From Desulfurococcaceae archaeon (GTDB lineage Archaea > Thermoproteota > Thermoprotei_A > Sulfolobales > NBVN01), in assembly GCA_020833255.1 (NCBI GenBank), contig JAJHQR010000013.1, positions 1-32,668 of the forward strand: a DNA stretch of 32,668 bases, read 5' to 3'. Both the position numbers and the translations under genes were made by a program. This document shows positions 1-6,845 of this stretch, piece by piece. The notes beneath the pieces were generated by a model. It saw nothing but the letters and a program-made list of their open reading frames with translations, did not search any database and had not been told where the DNA came from. How positions within the stretch are numbered: position 1 is the first letter of the stretch; every line of letters begins with the position of its first letter.

Positions 1-122
1 TTAGGGTAAGTAATGAACCAGCGATTAGATTATATGAGAAACTAGGCTTCAGGAAGGTTCAGAGGATAAGATTCTACTATCTTGACGGTGAAGACGCTTG
101 GCTGATGGCTAAGGAGGTTTGA
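1..122 (+). CDS. GNAT-family N-acetyltransferase, C-terminal end only
   Basis: Only the last 39 codons lie in the window, read in frame 3 and ending with TGA at 120-122. The visible stretch has Asn-Glu-Pro-Ala followed by LYEKLGF, the usual C-terminal signature of the GNAT fold (RimI and related N-acetyltransferases, which move acetyl from acetyl-CoA to an amine). It then runs through a Tyr-rich strand ending DAWLMAKEV. The acetyl-CoA loop lies upstream of the window, so the substrate cannot be judged. A RimI/Ard1-like protein acetyltransferase is the commonest archaeal member with this ending. The gene converges with the minus-strand gene ending at 157. Confidence 0.75.
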   Translation, partial: RVSNEPAIRLYEKLGFRKVQRIRFYYLDGEDAWLMAKEV

Positions 123-156
123 ATTCCCTCGACCTAGGAACAACCGCGGTTCAAGA

Positions 157-711
157 TCAAGGAATGAATTTCAGGTCTAGGAACGAGGTATTCTTGCTAA
201 TCGAGTGAATCTCCGTCTCGTTACGGCGTGTGACGCAATCAATGCCGCTTAAGCTGACGAAGACGTACGGTTTAAAGTCGTCTATGAGGTTCCTGAGTTC
301 CGGTAGTCCAGACCTAACACCTAGTTCAGGTATGGAGTCGCACAAGCCGTGAGCGGGGAAATATGAGAAGAGTAAAACTCTCTTCCCTTGGTGGTTTCTT
401 AATAACTCACGTAGTCTTAGGATTGAGTGCCATGGATCCACGCCCCCCACACCAGCTATTAAGTAATTTCCTAGATTAACCGCGTTAGCGTCCAGTAATA
501 TGCCTAGAGTTCTGGCCGTCTTAGTTACGTATATGTCATCACACTTACTAGTCACTATATAGAAATTTCTGAGGATTGTGCTCACGTGATAAAGGGGTAT
601 TCTAGGAGCTCCTATGAAGATGTAAGCGTTAACGTCTTCACGTAAGTAGGAGAGAAGCTCTCTCGAGTGCTTAAGTAACGCCCCGTTCATTACCCTGAAT
701 AACGTAAGCAC
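157..711 (-). CDS. Metallophosphoesterase-fold protein lacking metal ligands (probable pseudo-enzyme)
   Basis: The 184 residues follow the layout of small archaeal Icc-type phosphoesterases: helix, beta strand at 28-34, CDD near 57-59, an S-x-x-P turn at 116-119, and a C-terminal beta pair. Every metal motif is altered. The N-terminal DxH strand is absent, GD becomes GAP (34-36), GNCD becomes TSKCDD (54-59), the SH-x-PP His becomes Tyr (SYFPAHG, 116-122), and GHxH becomes SLSGID (153-158). I infer a non-catalytic protein, perhaps binding a nucleotide. The GTG start at 711 overlaps the upstream CitG-like gene by 41 nt; ATG at 690 is an alternative. It is the last gene of a minus-strand group. 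The fold call rests on motif order only. Confidence 0.5.
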   Translation of the reverse strand: MLTLFRVMNGALLKHSRELLSYLREDVNAYIFIGAPRIPLYHVSTILRNFYIVTSKCDDIYVTKTARTLGILLDANAVNLGNYLIAGVGGVDPWHSILRLRELLRNHQGKRVLLFSYFPAHGLCDSIPELGVRSGLPELRNLIDDFKPYVFVSLSGIDCVTRRNETEIHSISKNTSFLDLKFIP

Positions 712-1579
712 TCACCTGGTATAGTGCTAAGCCGGCAGCAACTATATCCGATGTTGTGCCAGGATTTAACTCGTTTTCTCTAACGTATTCGTCTAAGAGA
801 TTCCAGACCTCTACCTCAACACTAGCTCTCAACATAGACAGGTGTTTGAGGAGTAGAGCGTTGTTTAAGTTCTTACTTTTGAGGACTAAGGTATCCAAGT
901 TTCTTGAGAGTGTTTTCGTGTGTGCTGACGTGATAGACTCTAATAAGCTTCTTAAACTAGGTTTTTCTTTAAGTAGCTCATCATGAATTTCTAAAACTCT
1001 CTTGAAGCCTGATATCACTTCATGACTAACCAGGTCTAAATACATAGATTCCTTTAAAGCTTCCCATAAACTGAAGCTCTCCAGTATTGAATCAACGCCT
1101 ACGTTGACTGAAGGTATCCTACCGAAATATTCGCCTAGGTGACTCACGGAAGCCTTCCTCAGAGCTAAGTAGAAATTCTTTATAGTTTCTTTCTTAAGTC
1201 CCTCGATAATCAGGTCGTGGTATTCGGTAACCACTCTACCCACGGTGGTTGTTAAGTCACTGTCGCTCACTAAAGCCTTGGTCAGCATGTAGAGGAGGGG
1301 GGATGCAAGCATTAAGTATCCGAAAGCGGTATTGGTTTTTACGAGCGGGTGTGTAGTGACTTTATTGACGTATTCTAGTAGGTACGTGCCCAGCTTGAAG
1401 TCCTCGCCCGCTAACGCGTCCTTAACAGTCTCCTCTAGTGGGATCTTAAGGATGTTAGGGGTGTAGGCGAAGTGTATTATGTTTAAATTCTTCACGTTCT
1501 TATACCCGCTAACAGTGCTTAGTTTTGAGGGTGCTAGAGCTTCTAGAAGTATTGACGTCGAGAATATGTCTATTGCCAC
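671..1579 (-). CDS. CitG/MdcB-like (triphosphoribosyl-dephospho-CoA synthase family, COG1767) protein
   Basis: This 302-residue, mostly helical protein carries the family marks: an early E-A-L-A-P segment, a KTNTAFG block near residues 81-87 followed by LASPLLY, and near the C-terminus the motif NPGTTSDIVAAGLAL. Bacterial members join ATP and dephospho-CoA to make the prosthetic-group precursor of citrate or malonate lyase. Archaeal members are widespread without a lyase and their substrate is unknown. The usual Pro-Lys-Pro-Gly near the N-terminus reads PSKLST here, a possible sign of drift. GTG at 1579 is the first possible start after an in-frame stop. It lies 74 nt after the regulator gene and overlaps the phosphoesterase-like gene, so co-transcription is likely. 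Confidence 0.7.
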   Translation of the reverse strand: MAIDIFSTSILLEALAPSKLSTVSGYKNVKNLNIIHFAYTPNILKIPLEETVKDALAGEDFKLGTYLLEYVNKVTTHPLVKTNTAFGYLMLASPLLYMLTKALVSDSDLTTTVGRVVTEYHDLIIEGLKKETIKNFYLALRKASVSHLGEYFGRIPSVNVGVDSILESFSLWEALKESMYLDLVSHEVISGFKRVLEIHDELLKEKPSLRSLLESITSAHTKTLSRNLDTLVLKSKNLNNALLLKHLSMLRASVEVEVWNLLDEYVRENELNPGTTSDIVAAGLALYQVSAYVIQGNERGVT

Positions 1580-1653
1580 ACTAACTTTAGTGGGGAGCGC
1601 GGGTTGCGTGACTCGAACTACCCCCTTAAATGGCTCTTCAAGGTCTGGATGTT

Positions 1654-2361
1654 TTACCTACCTAGCTTCAACGCGACGTATATCTTGTCTATTTCGTTTT
1701 CCAGTAATTCACGCCATTTCTCGCCTATAGCTACTATCGAGAACAGCCCTACGGGTGTGGCCCCGCTCATACGTATTAGCTTCACTAGAGCGGACGAGGT
1801 TCTCCCACTATTGAGTAGGTCGTCAACAATTAAGACCCTGTCACCTACTTTCAGAGAATCTGATGCCATGAACAGGGTGATCACCGCCGGCGGATCTCTC
1901 GCTATGTAACTCACTTGGTTGTAGTTCTTTACCCCTACCTCAGGTCTCTTCCTGACTATGACTAGCTTGGACTCAAGAGTGTCCGCTATCATAACACCTA
2001 AAGGTATCCCGTCAACCTCGACTGTGACCACCGCGTTCACATTATAGCGATGGAATTCCTTGTATGCCACGTAAGAAAGTATCTTCAGGATAGGTACCTC
2101 GTATATTATGGGGGAGAGGTTGATTATATTATCACCTACCTCCACCAACTTATTTCTGAGTATTTCCTCAACCACGCGTTGATTAGTTAGTAACTCGAAT
2201 AACTCGAGCGATCTCTCCTTAGTAGGTCTTATACGTTTATTGATATACCTCCAAAGACCTGGTGCTGAGAGCCCGGTAAGTTCTTCTAGCTCCTTATACT
2301 TAAGGATTTTCTTGTAAGCTCTAAGTAACTCAACAGCCATTAAACGTACGTCGGTAGGCAA
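1654..2361 (-). CDS. HTH-phosphoribosyltransferase transcriptional regulator (COG0856, GfcR-like)
   Basis: The N-terminal 60 residues form a helix-turn-helix (a LTGLSAPGLWRYI stretch). The rest is a type I phosphoribosyltransferase domain with the PRPP-binding loop VLIVDDLLNSGRTS. This architecture defines archaeal PyrE-like regulators such as haloarchaeal GfcR, which controls sugar-degradation genes; here the PRTase domain probably senses a phosphoribosyl or nucleotide ligand. A frame-open TTG exists at 2385, but a near-perfect ribosome site, GAGGAGGTG, lies inside that extension 6 nt before TTG at 2361, so I chose 2361 (235 aa). The gene leads the minus-strand group with the CitG-like gene, which may be under its control. 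That link is inference. Confidence 0.75.
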   Translation of the reverse strand: MPTDVRLMAVELLRAYKKILKYKELEELTGLSAPGLWRYINKRIRPTKERSLELFELLTNQRVVEEILRNKLVEVGDNIINLSPIIYEVPILKILSYVAYKEFHRYNVNAVVTVEVDGIPLGVMIADTLESKLVIVRKRPEVGVKNYNQVSYIARDPPAVITLFMASDSLKVGDRVLIVDDLLNSGRTSSALVKLIRMSGATPVGLFSIVAIGEKWRELLENEIDKIYVALKLGR

Positions 2362-2499
2362 TTTACACACCTCCTCAACTTTCAATAGTCATATTAATAA
2401 CAACCTTAATAAATTAAGAGTTGTCTAATACTTATTAATTGATGTGTTGAAATAACGCTCTCGTTGAGTTAATTCTGGGATCTCCTCGAAGAAAGATTA

Positions 2500-2790
2500 C
2501 TATTCATCTTCTTTCTTAGCTCCTACAACAGCTCTATCTAGGAAGTTCGGGTCACTTAAGTCATTAGCTAATCCTCTAGTTATGGCCTTCATTATGTTTG
2601 TAAAACTTTCGTTTAGATTGATGATCTCGTCATTCACTATCAGCTTAGGTTGTTCGTTAGTCGCTACAACAACTAACGAGACGTTGATACCTATCTCTTC
2701 CCTTATGTAGTTTTTGATCTTAAGTAATTTCCTCATATAGATCTCGCTCATCCGAGGAGGTATCTCAGCTACTAAAGTCAGAGACCTCAT
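2500..2790 (-). CDS. Small hypothetical protein, possible thioredoxin-like half-fold
   Basis: A 96-residue protein of unknown function. The predicted order is beta, long helix (about 15-32), beta (SLVVVAT), beta (PKLIVNDEII) and helix (SFTNIMKAITRGL), resembling the C-terminal half of a thioredoxin-like domain but with no CxxC and no cysteines at all. ATG at 2790 follows a GGTGG ribosome site. A TATA-like GTCTTTAAAAGC on the minus strand around 2824-2835 would place the transcript start near 2804, so this gene probably has its own promoter. The protein at 3689-4087 shows the same strand/helix pattern. Confidence 0.6.
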   Translation of the reverse strand: MRSLTLVAEIPPRMSEIYMRKLLKIKNYIREEIGINVSLVVVATNEQPKLIVNDEIINLNESFTNIMKAITRGLANDLSDPNFLDRAVVGAKKEDE

Positions 2791-2952
2791 CTAGACCACC
2801 ACAATATATCTGCTCAAATACCTTGCTTTTAAAGACTCACACACCCTGCAGGTAATTGATTGCTTGGTAATACTGACATTCTTTAACGGCGTTAATATTA
2901 TTTAGAGTTTGATTTATATGTAACGAGTTATTATTTATATTGGGGTGAGATA

Positions 2953-3402
2953 ATGGGAGAAGTTAACACATTTAAAGACGTTAAGAAGAAACCGAAGGTT
3001 ATTTACGAAGACGAGGAAGTAACGGTTATGAGAGCTCCTAGCGATGAAGAACTTGAAGAGATAGTGCTCTCAATCATCGAGAGTAAGGGTAGGCCACTAA
3101 CCTGGAAAGAATTAAGGAAGGAGTTAAGCGGTCTCGTAGGGGAGGATAGGTTAAGGAAAGCCTTACTAAAACTAATAGATAAGGACCTAGTCGTCGAGAT
3201 GATAGACGGCACTTTCGGTCTTAAAGATATGGAGGCAACCTACATACCTAGAAGAATGAAGAAAAGAGTGAGACCCTTATCACCTAAGAAGTTCAGAGTG
3301 AAATGGGGGCCTTTAATAGAGGCTAGAGGGAGTATCTCCGCGGCAATACAGTACTTGAAGGAAGCGAGGAGCAAGAAACTCTCAAGCACTTCAGTAAATT
3401 AA
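2953..3402 (+). CDS. Winged-helix-like hypothetical protein
   Basis: This 149-residue protein has a charged N-terminus, a winged-helix-like core (about residues 30-90: helix EELEEIVLSIIES, then LTWKELRKEL, then a recognition-like helix RLRKALLKLIDKDLV and a short wing ending in GTFGLKD), and a very basic tail with RRMKKRVRPLSPKK. That suggests nucleic-acid binding, but no characterised family is recognised. The start is well supported: TTTATATG at 2913-2920 is about 26 nt before the predicted transcript start, and GGGGTGAG precedes ATG at 2953. It is a single-gene unit transcribed away from the minus-strand group. Confidence 0.65.
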   Translation: MGEVNTFKDVKKKPKVIYEDEEVTVMRAPSDEELEEIVLSIIESKGRPLTWKELRKELSGLVGEDRLRKALLKLIDKDLVVEMIDGTFGLKDMEATYIPRRMKKRVRPLSPKKFRVKWGPLIEARGSISAAIQYLKEARSKKLSSTSVN

Positions 3403-3644
3403 AAGTCTTCTAAAAACTAACTTGGTTCCCGTCGCTCAAAATAACTACCCACTATTTTTAATTAATATAAGATTCAAAGCCCTGAACGCTAGATTCCTTA
3501 ATGTTGCGGTAAGAGTCTTGCACATTAATGATGGAGCTTGGAGAGACCGTTGAAAGGTAGCTTAAACTTCACCACAATTTAACCCCCGACAAATCAAATA
3601 GATTTTCCTCAAAATCTTACGAAAACCTAGTTAACTAAACCTAT

Positions 3645-3659
3645 CTCTCGAATCGAGAG
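3645..3659. repeat. Perfect 7-bp inverted repeat (CTCTCGA-A-TCGAGAG), possible operator
   Basis: This palindrome lies in the 286-bp gap 3403-3688, 30 nt upstream of the ATG at 3689. The arms are perfect with a single-base spacer, suiting a dimeric regulator. No T-run follows, so it does not look like a terminator. The rest of the gap shows no supportable gene or RNA. Confidence 0.35.
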
Positions 3660-3688
3660 CCCCTCTAAAGGACGAAGAGCTGACATTA

Positions 3689-4087
3689 ATGCTGGCACTA
3701 TCTAAATTTCTGATAGGGGATGACTCTTTAAAAATCTTCGAATATGATGAGTTATTTTATGGGAGTTACTTGCCTGTAGATGTGATAGTGATTACTAACG
3801 GGTCTCCACTCGGTGAGGATTTAGTTAAGCAGGTTTGGATTACTGCTCAGAAATTATTTCACGAGTACGGCTTAGAGGTTTACGTGATACCTTACATGTC
3901 TAAGGAATCGCGGGTAGCGCTAATAATAAACAACGTTGAATTCGTGGTCTCAAGAAAGCTCACGCCCGAGGAGATTGAGGACTTAATCCTTAGCGCTTGC
4001 GAGGGTGAGGGGACTACTAAAGACTTAGCCCTGATAGGAGCGGTTTTCTACGATGAAAACGAGTTTGGGAACGCGCAAGTGATTTGA
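3689..4087 (+). CDS. Hypothetical protein, possible thioredoxin-like fold without CxxC
   Basis: A 132-residue protein. After an N-terminal helix it shows beta (VDVIVITNG), a long helix (LVKQVWITAQKLFHEYG), beta (LEVYVIPYM), beta (VALIINNVEFVVS) and a helix starting at PEEIEDLIL, the order found in thioredoxin-like domains. The Cys-x-x-Cys position reads NGSPLGE, so redox activity is not expected; the single Cys is near residue 108. No good ribosome site precedes the ATG; a palindrome lies 30 nt upstream. The protein at 2500-2790 shares the VVVxT...LIVND-like pattern. Function is unknown and the fold is inference. Confidence 0.55.
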   Translation: MLALSKFLIGDDSLKIFEYDELFYGSYLPVDVIVITNGSPLGEDLVKQVWITAQKLFHEYGLEVYVIPYMSKESRVALIINNVEFVVSRKLTPEEIEDLILSACEGEGTTKDLALIGAVFYDENEFGNAQVI

Positions 4088-4092
4088 ATGAG

Positions 4093-5103
4093 TTAAAGTC
4101 TTTTATGCGTGCTCAGAATTTTCTTGATTATGTTACATATGCTGAGTTCCTCCCATGACCCGTAGCGCCCTATGAACCTAATATTTAGTTCCCCGAGTAA
4201 CTCGTCGTAGGGGCTCCTCCCGAGCTTAAGTATCCTCCCGTATTTTTCCAGGTAAGACCTAGCGAACACGACTTCCCTTACTTTAATGCCTAGATTCTTT
4301 AACTCGGAAAAATTCTTCACGAGTATTTCGGTCTTATCAGCGCCTCTCCTCAGCGGGGTTAACACGTAGATTAACGCGTGTTCCTTCGTTACCGCGTCGA
4401 TAACGCTTTTTAAGAGTATTGCGTGTGAGGCCACATATCTTTTCCTGCCTAAAGCGTAAACAACTACCTCGTTCTCCCCGATCCTCTGATCTATTTTACC
4501 GATAATCAACGAGATGTTGTAGGGTAGGTACGCGTAATTTTCATGAATACCCTCCAAGCCCACCCCCCTCAGCCTGGACAGCAGCAAGTCTTGAGGTATG
4601 GAGCTAACTATCTCTTCATACTCTATTAATGCCCCACCCTCAAGTAGCACTGTTTTTTCCTTAGGGTCTATGCTCGTGACGTTCGCGTACAGGCGGGGGA
4701 CCTCAACGCTGTTCCTCAATAGCTTGATTATCTGACACCAGCTAAGCACTGGCTTGTAGACCTTGCTATAAGTTCTGGGGAATAAGTCGTACCAAGTATA
4801 GTCAGGGGTTTCCTCCCCCCTCAACGAGAATTTATCTTTTAAGGAAGCTTCCTCACCGATCAATACGTACTCGTAATCTATCTCGCTTGATTCAAGCCCT
4901 AAACGCCTTAAACAATCTGGTTCCTCAAGGAATATCGGCGTTCTATCGATGCACGTGTCGGCGAAGCCCCAACCATCTAAGGCGCTCGTAGATCCGGGCC
5001 AGGACAGGAATAGCGAGTTACTTAGGTCTTGAGCCGCGTAAACGTTACCGCTGAATGAGTCACCGAGTATTAATGTTTTAATCTTCCTCCTCTTCCTCAA
5101 CAC
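4093..5103 (-). CDS. FAD/NAD(P)-binding amine-oxidase or UDP-galactopyranose-mutase-like protein
   Basis: The 336 residues have the frame of the protoporphyrinogen oxidase/UDP-galactopyranose mutase group. There is an N-terminal Rossmann strand and turn LILGDSFSGN (12-21), a GF-containing segment DGWGFADTCIDR, a central region giving EYEEIVSSIP (the usual point where a strand enters the FAD domain), and a C-terminal IGRYGSWEELS segment matching the family GRxGxWxYxxM motif. The dinucleotide motif GxGxxG is weakened, since the second Gly is Ser. The substrate is unknown. The start at 5103 overlaps the acidic tail of the upstream zinc-finger gene by 26 nt, pointing to coupling. FAD binding is plausible but not assured. 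Confidence 0.55.
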   Translation of the reverse strand: MLRKRRKIKTLILGDSFSGNVYAAQDLSNSLFLSWPGSTSALDGWGFADTCIDRTPIFLEEPDCLRRLGLESSEIDYEYVLIGEEASLKDKFSLRGEETPDYTWYDLFPRTYSKVYKPVLSWCQIIKLLRNSVEVPRLYANVTSIDPKEKTVLLEGGALIEYEEIVSSIPQDLLLSRLRGVGLEGIHENYAYLPYNISLIIGKIDQRIGENEVVVYALGRKRYVASHAILLKSVIDAVTKEHALIYVLTPLRRGADKTEILVKNFSELKNLGIKVREVVFARSYLEKYGRILKLGRSPYDELLGELNIRFIGRYGSWEELSICNIIKKILSTHKRL

Positions 5104-5377
5104 TTTCTTCTTCCTCTTCTCTCCTAACTATTATGCGCTTAACTCCGCTAGGCATAGTGTGTGATCTTAAGTGATGTAGTAAGTCAGTCAAGGAAAAGAA
5201 GAGTGGTTTGTCAACCACTTGCCTCAAGGACTCACCCTCCCTAGGACATACCTCATCAATCTTAACGCATATAGGGCATAGCAAGAGATTTGTTGAGGTA
5301 TCTAAGCAAGTCTCTATTACTACCCCGTCAACGTTGAAAGATACTCGCCGCCACCTAGGCTCCCAGAAAAGAGACAT
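5078..5377 (-). CDS. Small zinc-finger-like protein with acidic tail
   Basis: A 99-residue protein. CPIC near residues 34-37, another Cys about 6 residues later, and the helix LLHHLRSH (about 66-73) suggest a C2H2-like zinc site with a long insertion. The C-terminus is almost wholly acidic (about 12 Glu/Asp in 14 residues). Crenarchaea carry several small C2H2 proteins of uncertain, probably nucleic-acid-related, role. The start is supported by GGTGAGGGA directly before ATG 5377 and a TATA-like CTTATTTTATTTT further up. The gene overlaps the flavoprotein-fold gene by 26 nt, so the two are probably made from one transcript. Confidence 0.55.
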   Translation of the reverse strand: MSLFWEPRWRRVSFNVDGVVIETCLDTSTNLLLCPICVKIDEVCPREGESLRQVVDKPLFFSLTDLLHHLRSHTMPSGVKRIIVRREEEEESVEEEEED

Positions 5378-5440
5378 TCCCTCACCACTAATAATTACTC
5401 GCTACTGAAAATAAAATAAGTGATTCTCGGATAAGGAGGA

Positions 5441-5605
5441 TCAAGTAAAGCGAGTATATCCGTGCTTGCTTAACTTCCACATAATAGCGTCACGAACTAA
5501 ATCGCTTCTATTCCGGTAAGATTTCTCGCATATTATGTCGTCGATTAAGTCTACTACGTCGTTAGGGAGTTTTACCGATATTACTTTACTACTTGGCATA
5601 CTCAT
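5441..5605 (-). CDS. Ribbon-helix-helix (CopG-like) DNA-binding protein, 54 aa
   Basis: A short gene read from ATG 5605 to TGA 5441. The product starts MSMPSSKVISVKLPNDVVD, the classic RHH beta strand with alternating residues, followed by helix 1 (VVDLIDDIICEK), a turn and helix 2 (RNRSDLVRDAIMWKL). RHH dimers bind operators through the strand pair. TATA-like GTATTTAAATTG (about 5630-5641) lies about 26 nt upstream of a predicted transcript start near 5609, giving a nearly leaderless message. No toxin gene follows, so it is more likely a stand-alone repressor, perhaps of its neighbours. The family call is firm, the target unknown. Confidence 0.8.
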   Translation of the reverse strand: MSMPSSKVISVKLPNDVVDLIDDIICEKSYRNRSDLVRDAIMWKLSKHGYTRFT

Positions 5606-5756
5606 CCTTATTTATAAAATAATACCTTCAATTTAAATACGTTCCTTAATTATCGATTATAGAATAATTTAATTGATTCAAGCAGGATAAGCCGAGTTAG
5701 TTACGTAAAACTGAAATTCATTTAATTACTTAATCGTTTATATTGTAGGTGAGTGC

Positions 5757-6173
5757 TTGGAAGACCCCGTAATCGCTCTAGTCAGGTTCTTAGTAATTAA
5801 GAGATTAGCAGGTAACTCCTCCATGTTGATGGCCGTTAAGGAATACTTTGTTGACGGGGTCTCCCCTAGCTCCATAAGCTATAAGTATAAGGTCTCTAAG
5901 TTCAGGGTTAGGGGATACATACAGAGAGTTACGGAGAAAACCAGGAATTCATACCTAGCCTCATCAATCATAAAACAGGTTTTCCCGCTAATACTTGAGA
6001 TAGAGCCGGCAGTGATCAAGGTTAACGAAAAATACGTATGCCTACTTTGCGATCAATCCTTTAACAACGAGATTACGGTGGAGAATCATCTCAGGAGAAA
6101 ACATGAAGAACACATAAACAAGGCTATTAAAGAAGTTCTAGAAAGCGTTAAGGAACTTTCAACAAGTAGCTAA
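5757..6173 (+). CDS. HTH plus C2H2 zinc-finger protein
   Basis: The 138-residue product has a helix-turn-helix-like region (GVSPSSISYKYKVSKFRVRGYI, about 34-56, interrupted here by naming only) and a clear C2H2 finger: YVCLLCDQSF, then NHLRRKHEEH near 100-122 (Cys-x2-Cys, His-x4-His). The combination implies sequence-specific DNA binding. TTG at 5757 is preceded by AGGTGAG (5748-5754) and by a TATA-like CATTTAAT 26 nt before that site. It is divergent from the RHH gene at 5441-5605, so the 151-bp gap holds promoters for both. The target is not known. Confidence 0.65.
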   Translation: MEDPVIALVRFLVIKRLAGNSSMLMAVKEYFVDGVSPSSISYKYKVSKFRVRGYIQRVTEKTRNSYLASSIIKQVFPLILEIEPAVIKVNEKYVCLLCDQSFNNEITVENHLRRKHEEHINKAIKEVLESVKELSTSS

Positions 6174-6267
6174 CCACAATTGAATACCCTATCCCTTAAC
6201 GTAAGTTATTCAGAAACCGATTGATAGAGTCAGATTTACAACTGAAAGCCCGTCATTTACGGCAAGG

Positions 6268-6576
6268 ATGAAGAGATCGGAAAATATAAGTAATGAAGTG
6301 TTTAGAATATGGGTGTTTAGGATAGTGTGGTTCGCGTTCGTTAACTCACCGTTAGGGACTAACTTGAGGGTTCTAAAGAAATTCTTAATAGCTAGTACTC
6401 ATGACGAGAAAGAGCTTGAAACATTGAACGCTAAAGTTTCAGGATTTCTAGGGATAAGAGTCGTCGACGCTGATAATAGTCTAGACACAATCTACGAGAT
6501 AATATCAGTAGATCCTGACACAGCCGATTTAATTAAGCTAGGAATAAAGACCTTCTTAATAGCTGAACTAATCTGA
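6268..6576 (+). CDS. Hypothetical protein, 102 aa
   Basis: No family is recognised. The protein is one compact alpha/beta unit with an aromatic N-terminal helix (VFRIWVFRIVWFAFVN), a charged middle helix (DEKELETLNAKVSGFLG) and a C-terminal helix, and no cysteines. ATG 6268 follows AAGG with no strong ribosome site; ATTTACAA (about 6230-6237) could be a weak TATA element. It lies downstream of the zinc-finger gene on the same strand with a 94-bp gap. Confidence 0.45.
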   Translation: MKRSENISNEVFRIWVFRIVWFAFVNSPLGTNLRVLKKFLIASTHDEKELETLNAKVSGFLGIRVVDADNSLDTIYEIISVDPDTADLIKLGIKTFLIAELI

Positions 6577-6803
6577 GCGAGCTAACTGTTTCTCGGTAGG
6601 TGATGGAGGTTAAATAAATGAACCACCTGCTTCTCGACGGCACGGCTTGCTTATCCGTCACCTTCAAATAAGGGCTAGAGACGTGAGGCACTGCTCTCAA
6701 AAGATGAGCCCGTCGCTAGGAGATTCGCATCAAAAACATAGGATAATACAAGTAATCGTGAAAACAGAAACGGTTTAGGGAATCACTATTGCGTGCTGAA
6801 AAT

Positions 6804-6839
6804 ACTTAAAAGTCTTATAAGATCATTAAACATGGTGAG
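6804..6839 (+). promoter_or_regulatory. Hsp20 promoter, ribosome site and possible 5-codon upstream ORF
   Basis: ACTTAAAAG (6804-6812) fits a TATA box with a start near 6834; TTATAAGA (6815-6822) would instead give a start at the Hsp20 ATG. GGTGAG at 6834-6839 is the ribosome site. ATG 6832 opens a 5-codon frame whose TGA overlaps the Hsp20 ATG (ATGA), which could matter only if transcription starts above 6832. The rest of the 269-bp gap 6577-6803 holds partly self-complementary stretches (GACGG...CCGTC around 6635-6659) but no gene I can support. Confidence 0.45.
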
Positions 6840-6845
6840 AGACTC

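Noticed and set aside
1595-1650. tRNA-like GGTT...CGAAC fragment
   Set aside because: No acceptor, D or anticodon arm can be built around it; it lies in the open frame just above the CitG-like start.
3525-3560. ATGATGG followed by TTGA as a C/D box sRNA
   Set aside because: Box C is imperfect, spacing is 15 nt, and no C' or D box follows.
6618-6671. 17-codon mini-gene after GGAGGT
   Set aside because: The ribosome site and ATG are good, but the peptide is too short to judge, there is no TATA support, and it lies in a self-complementary stretch.
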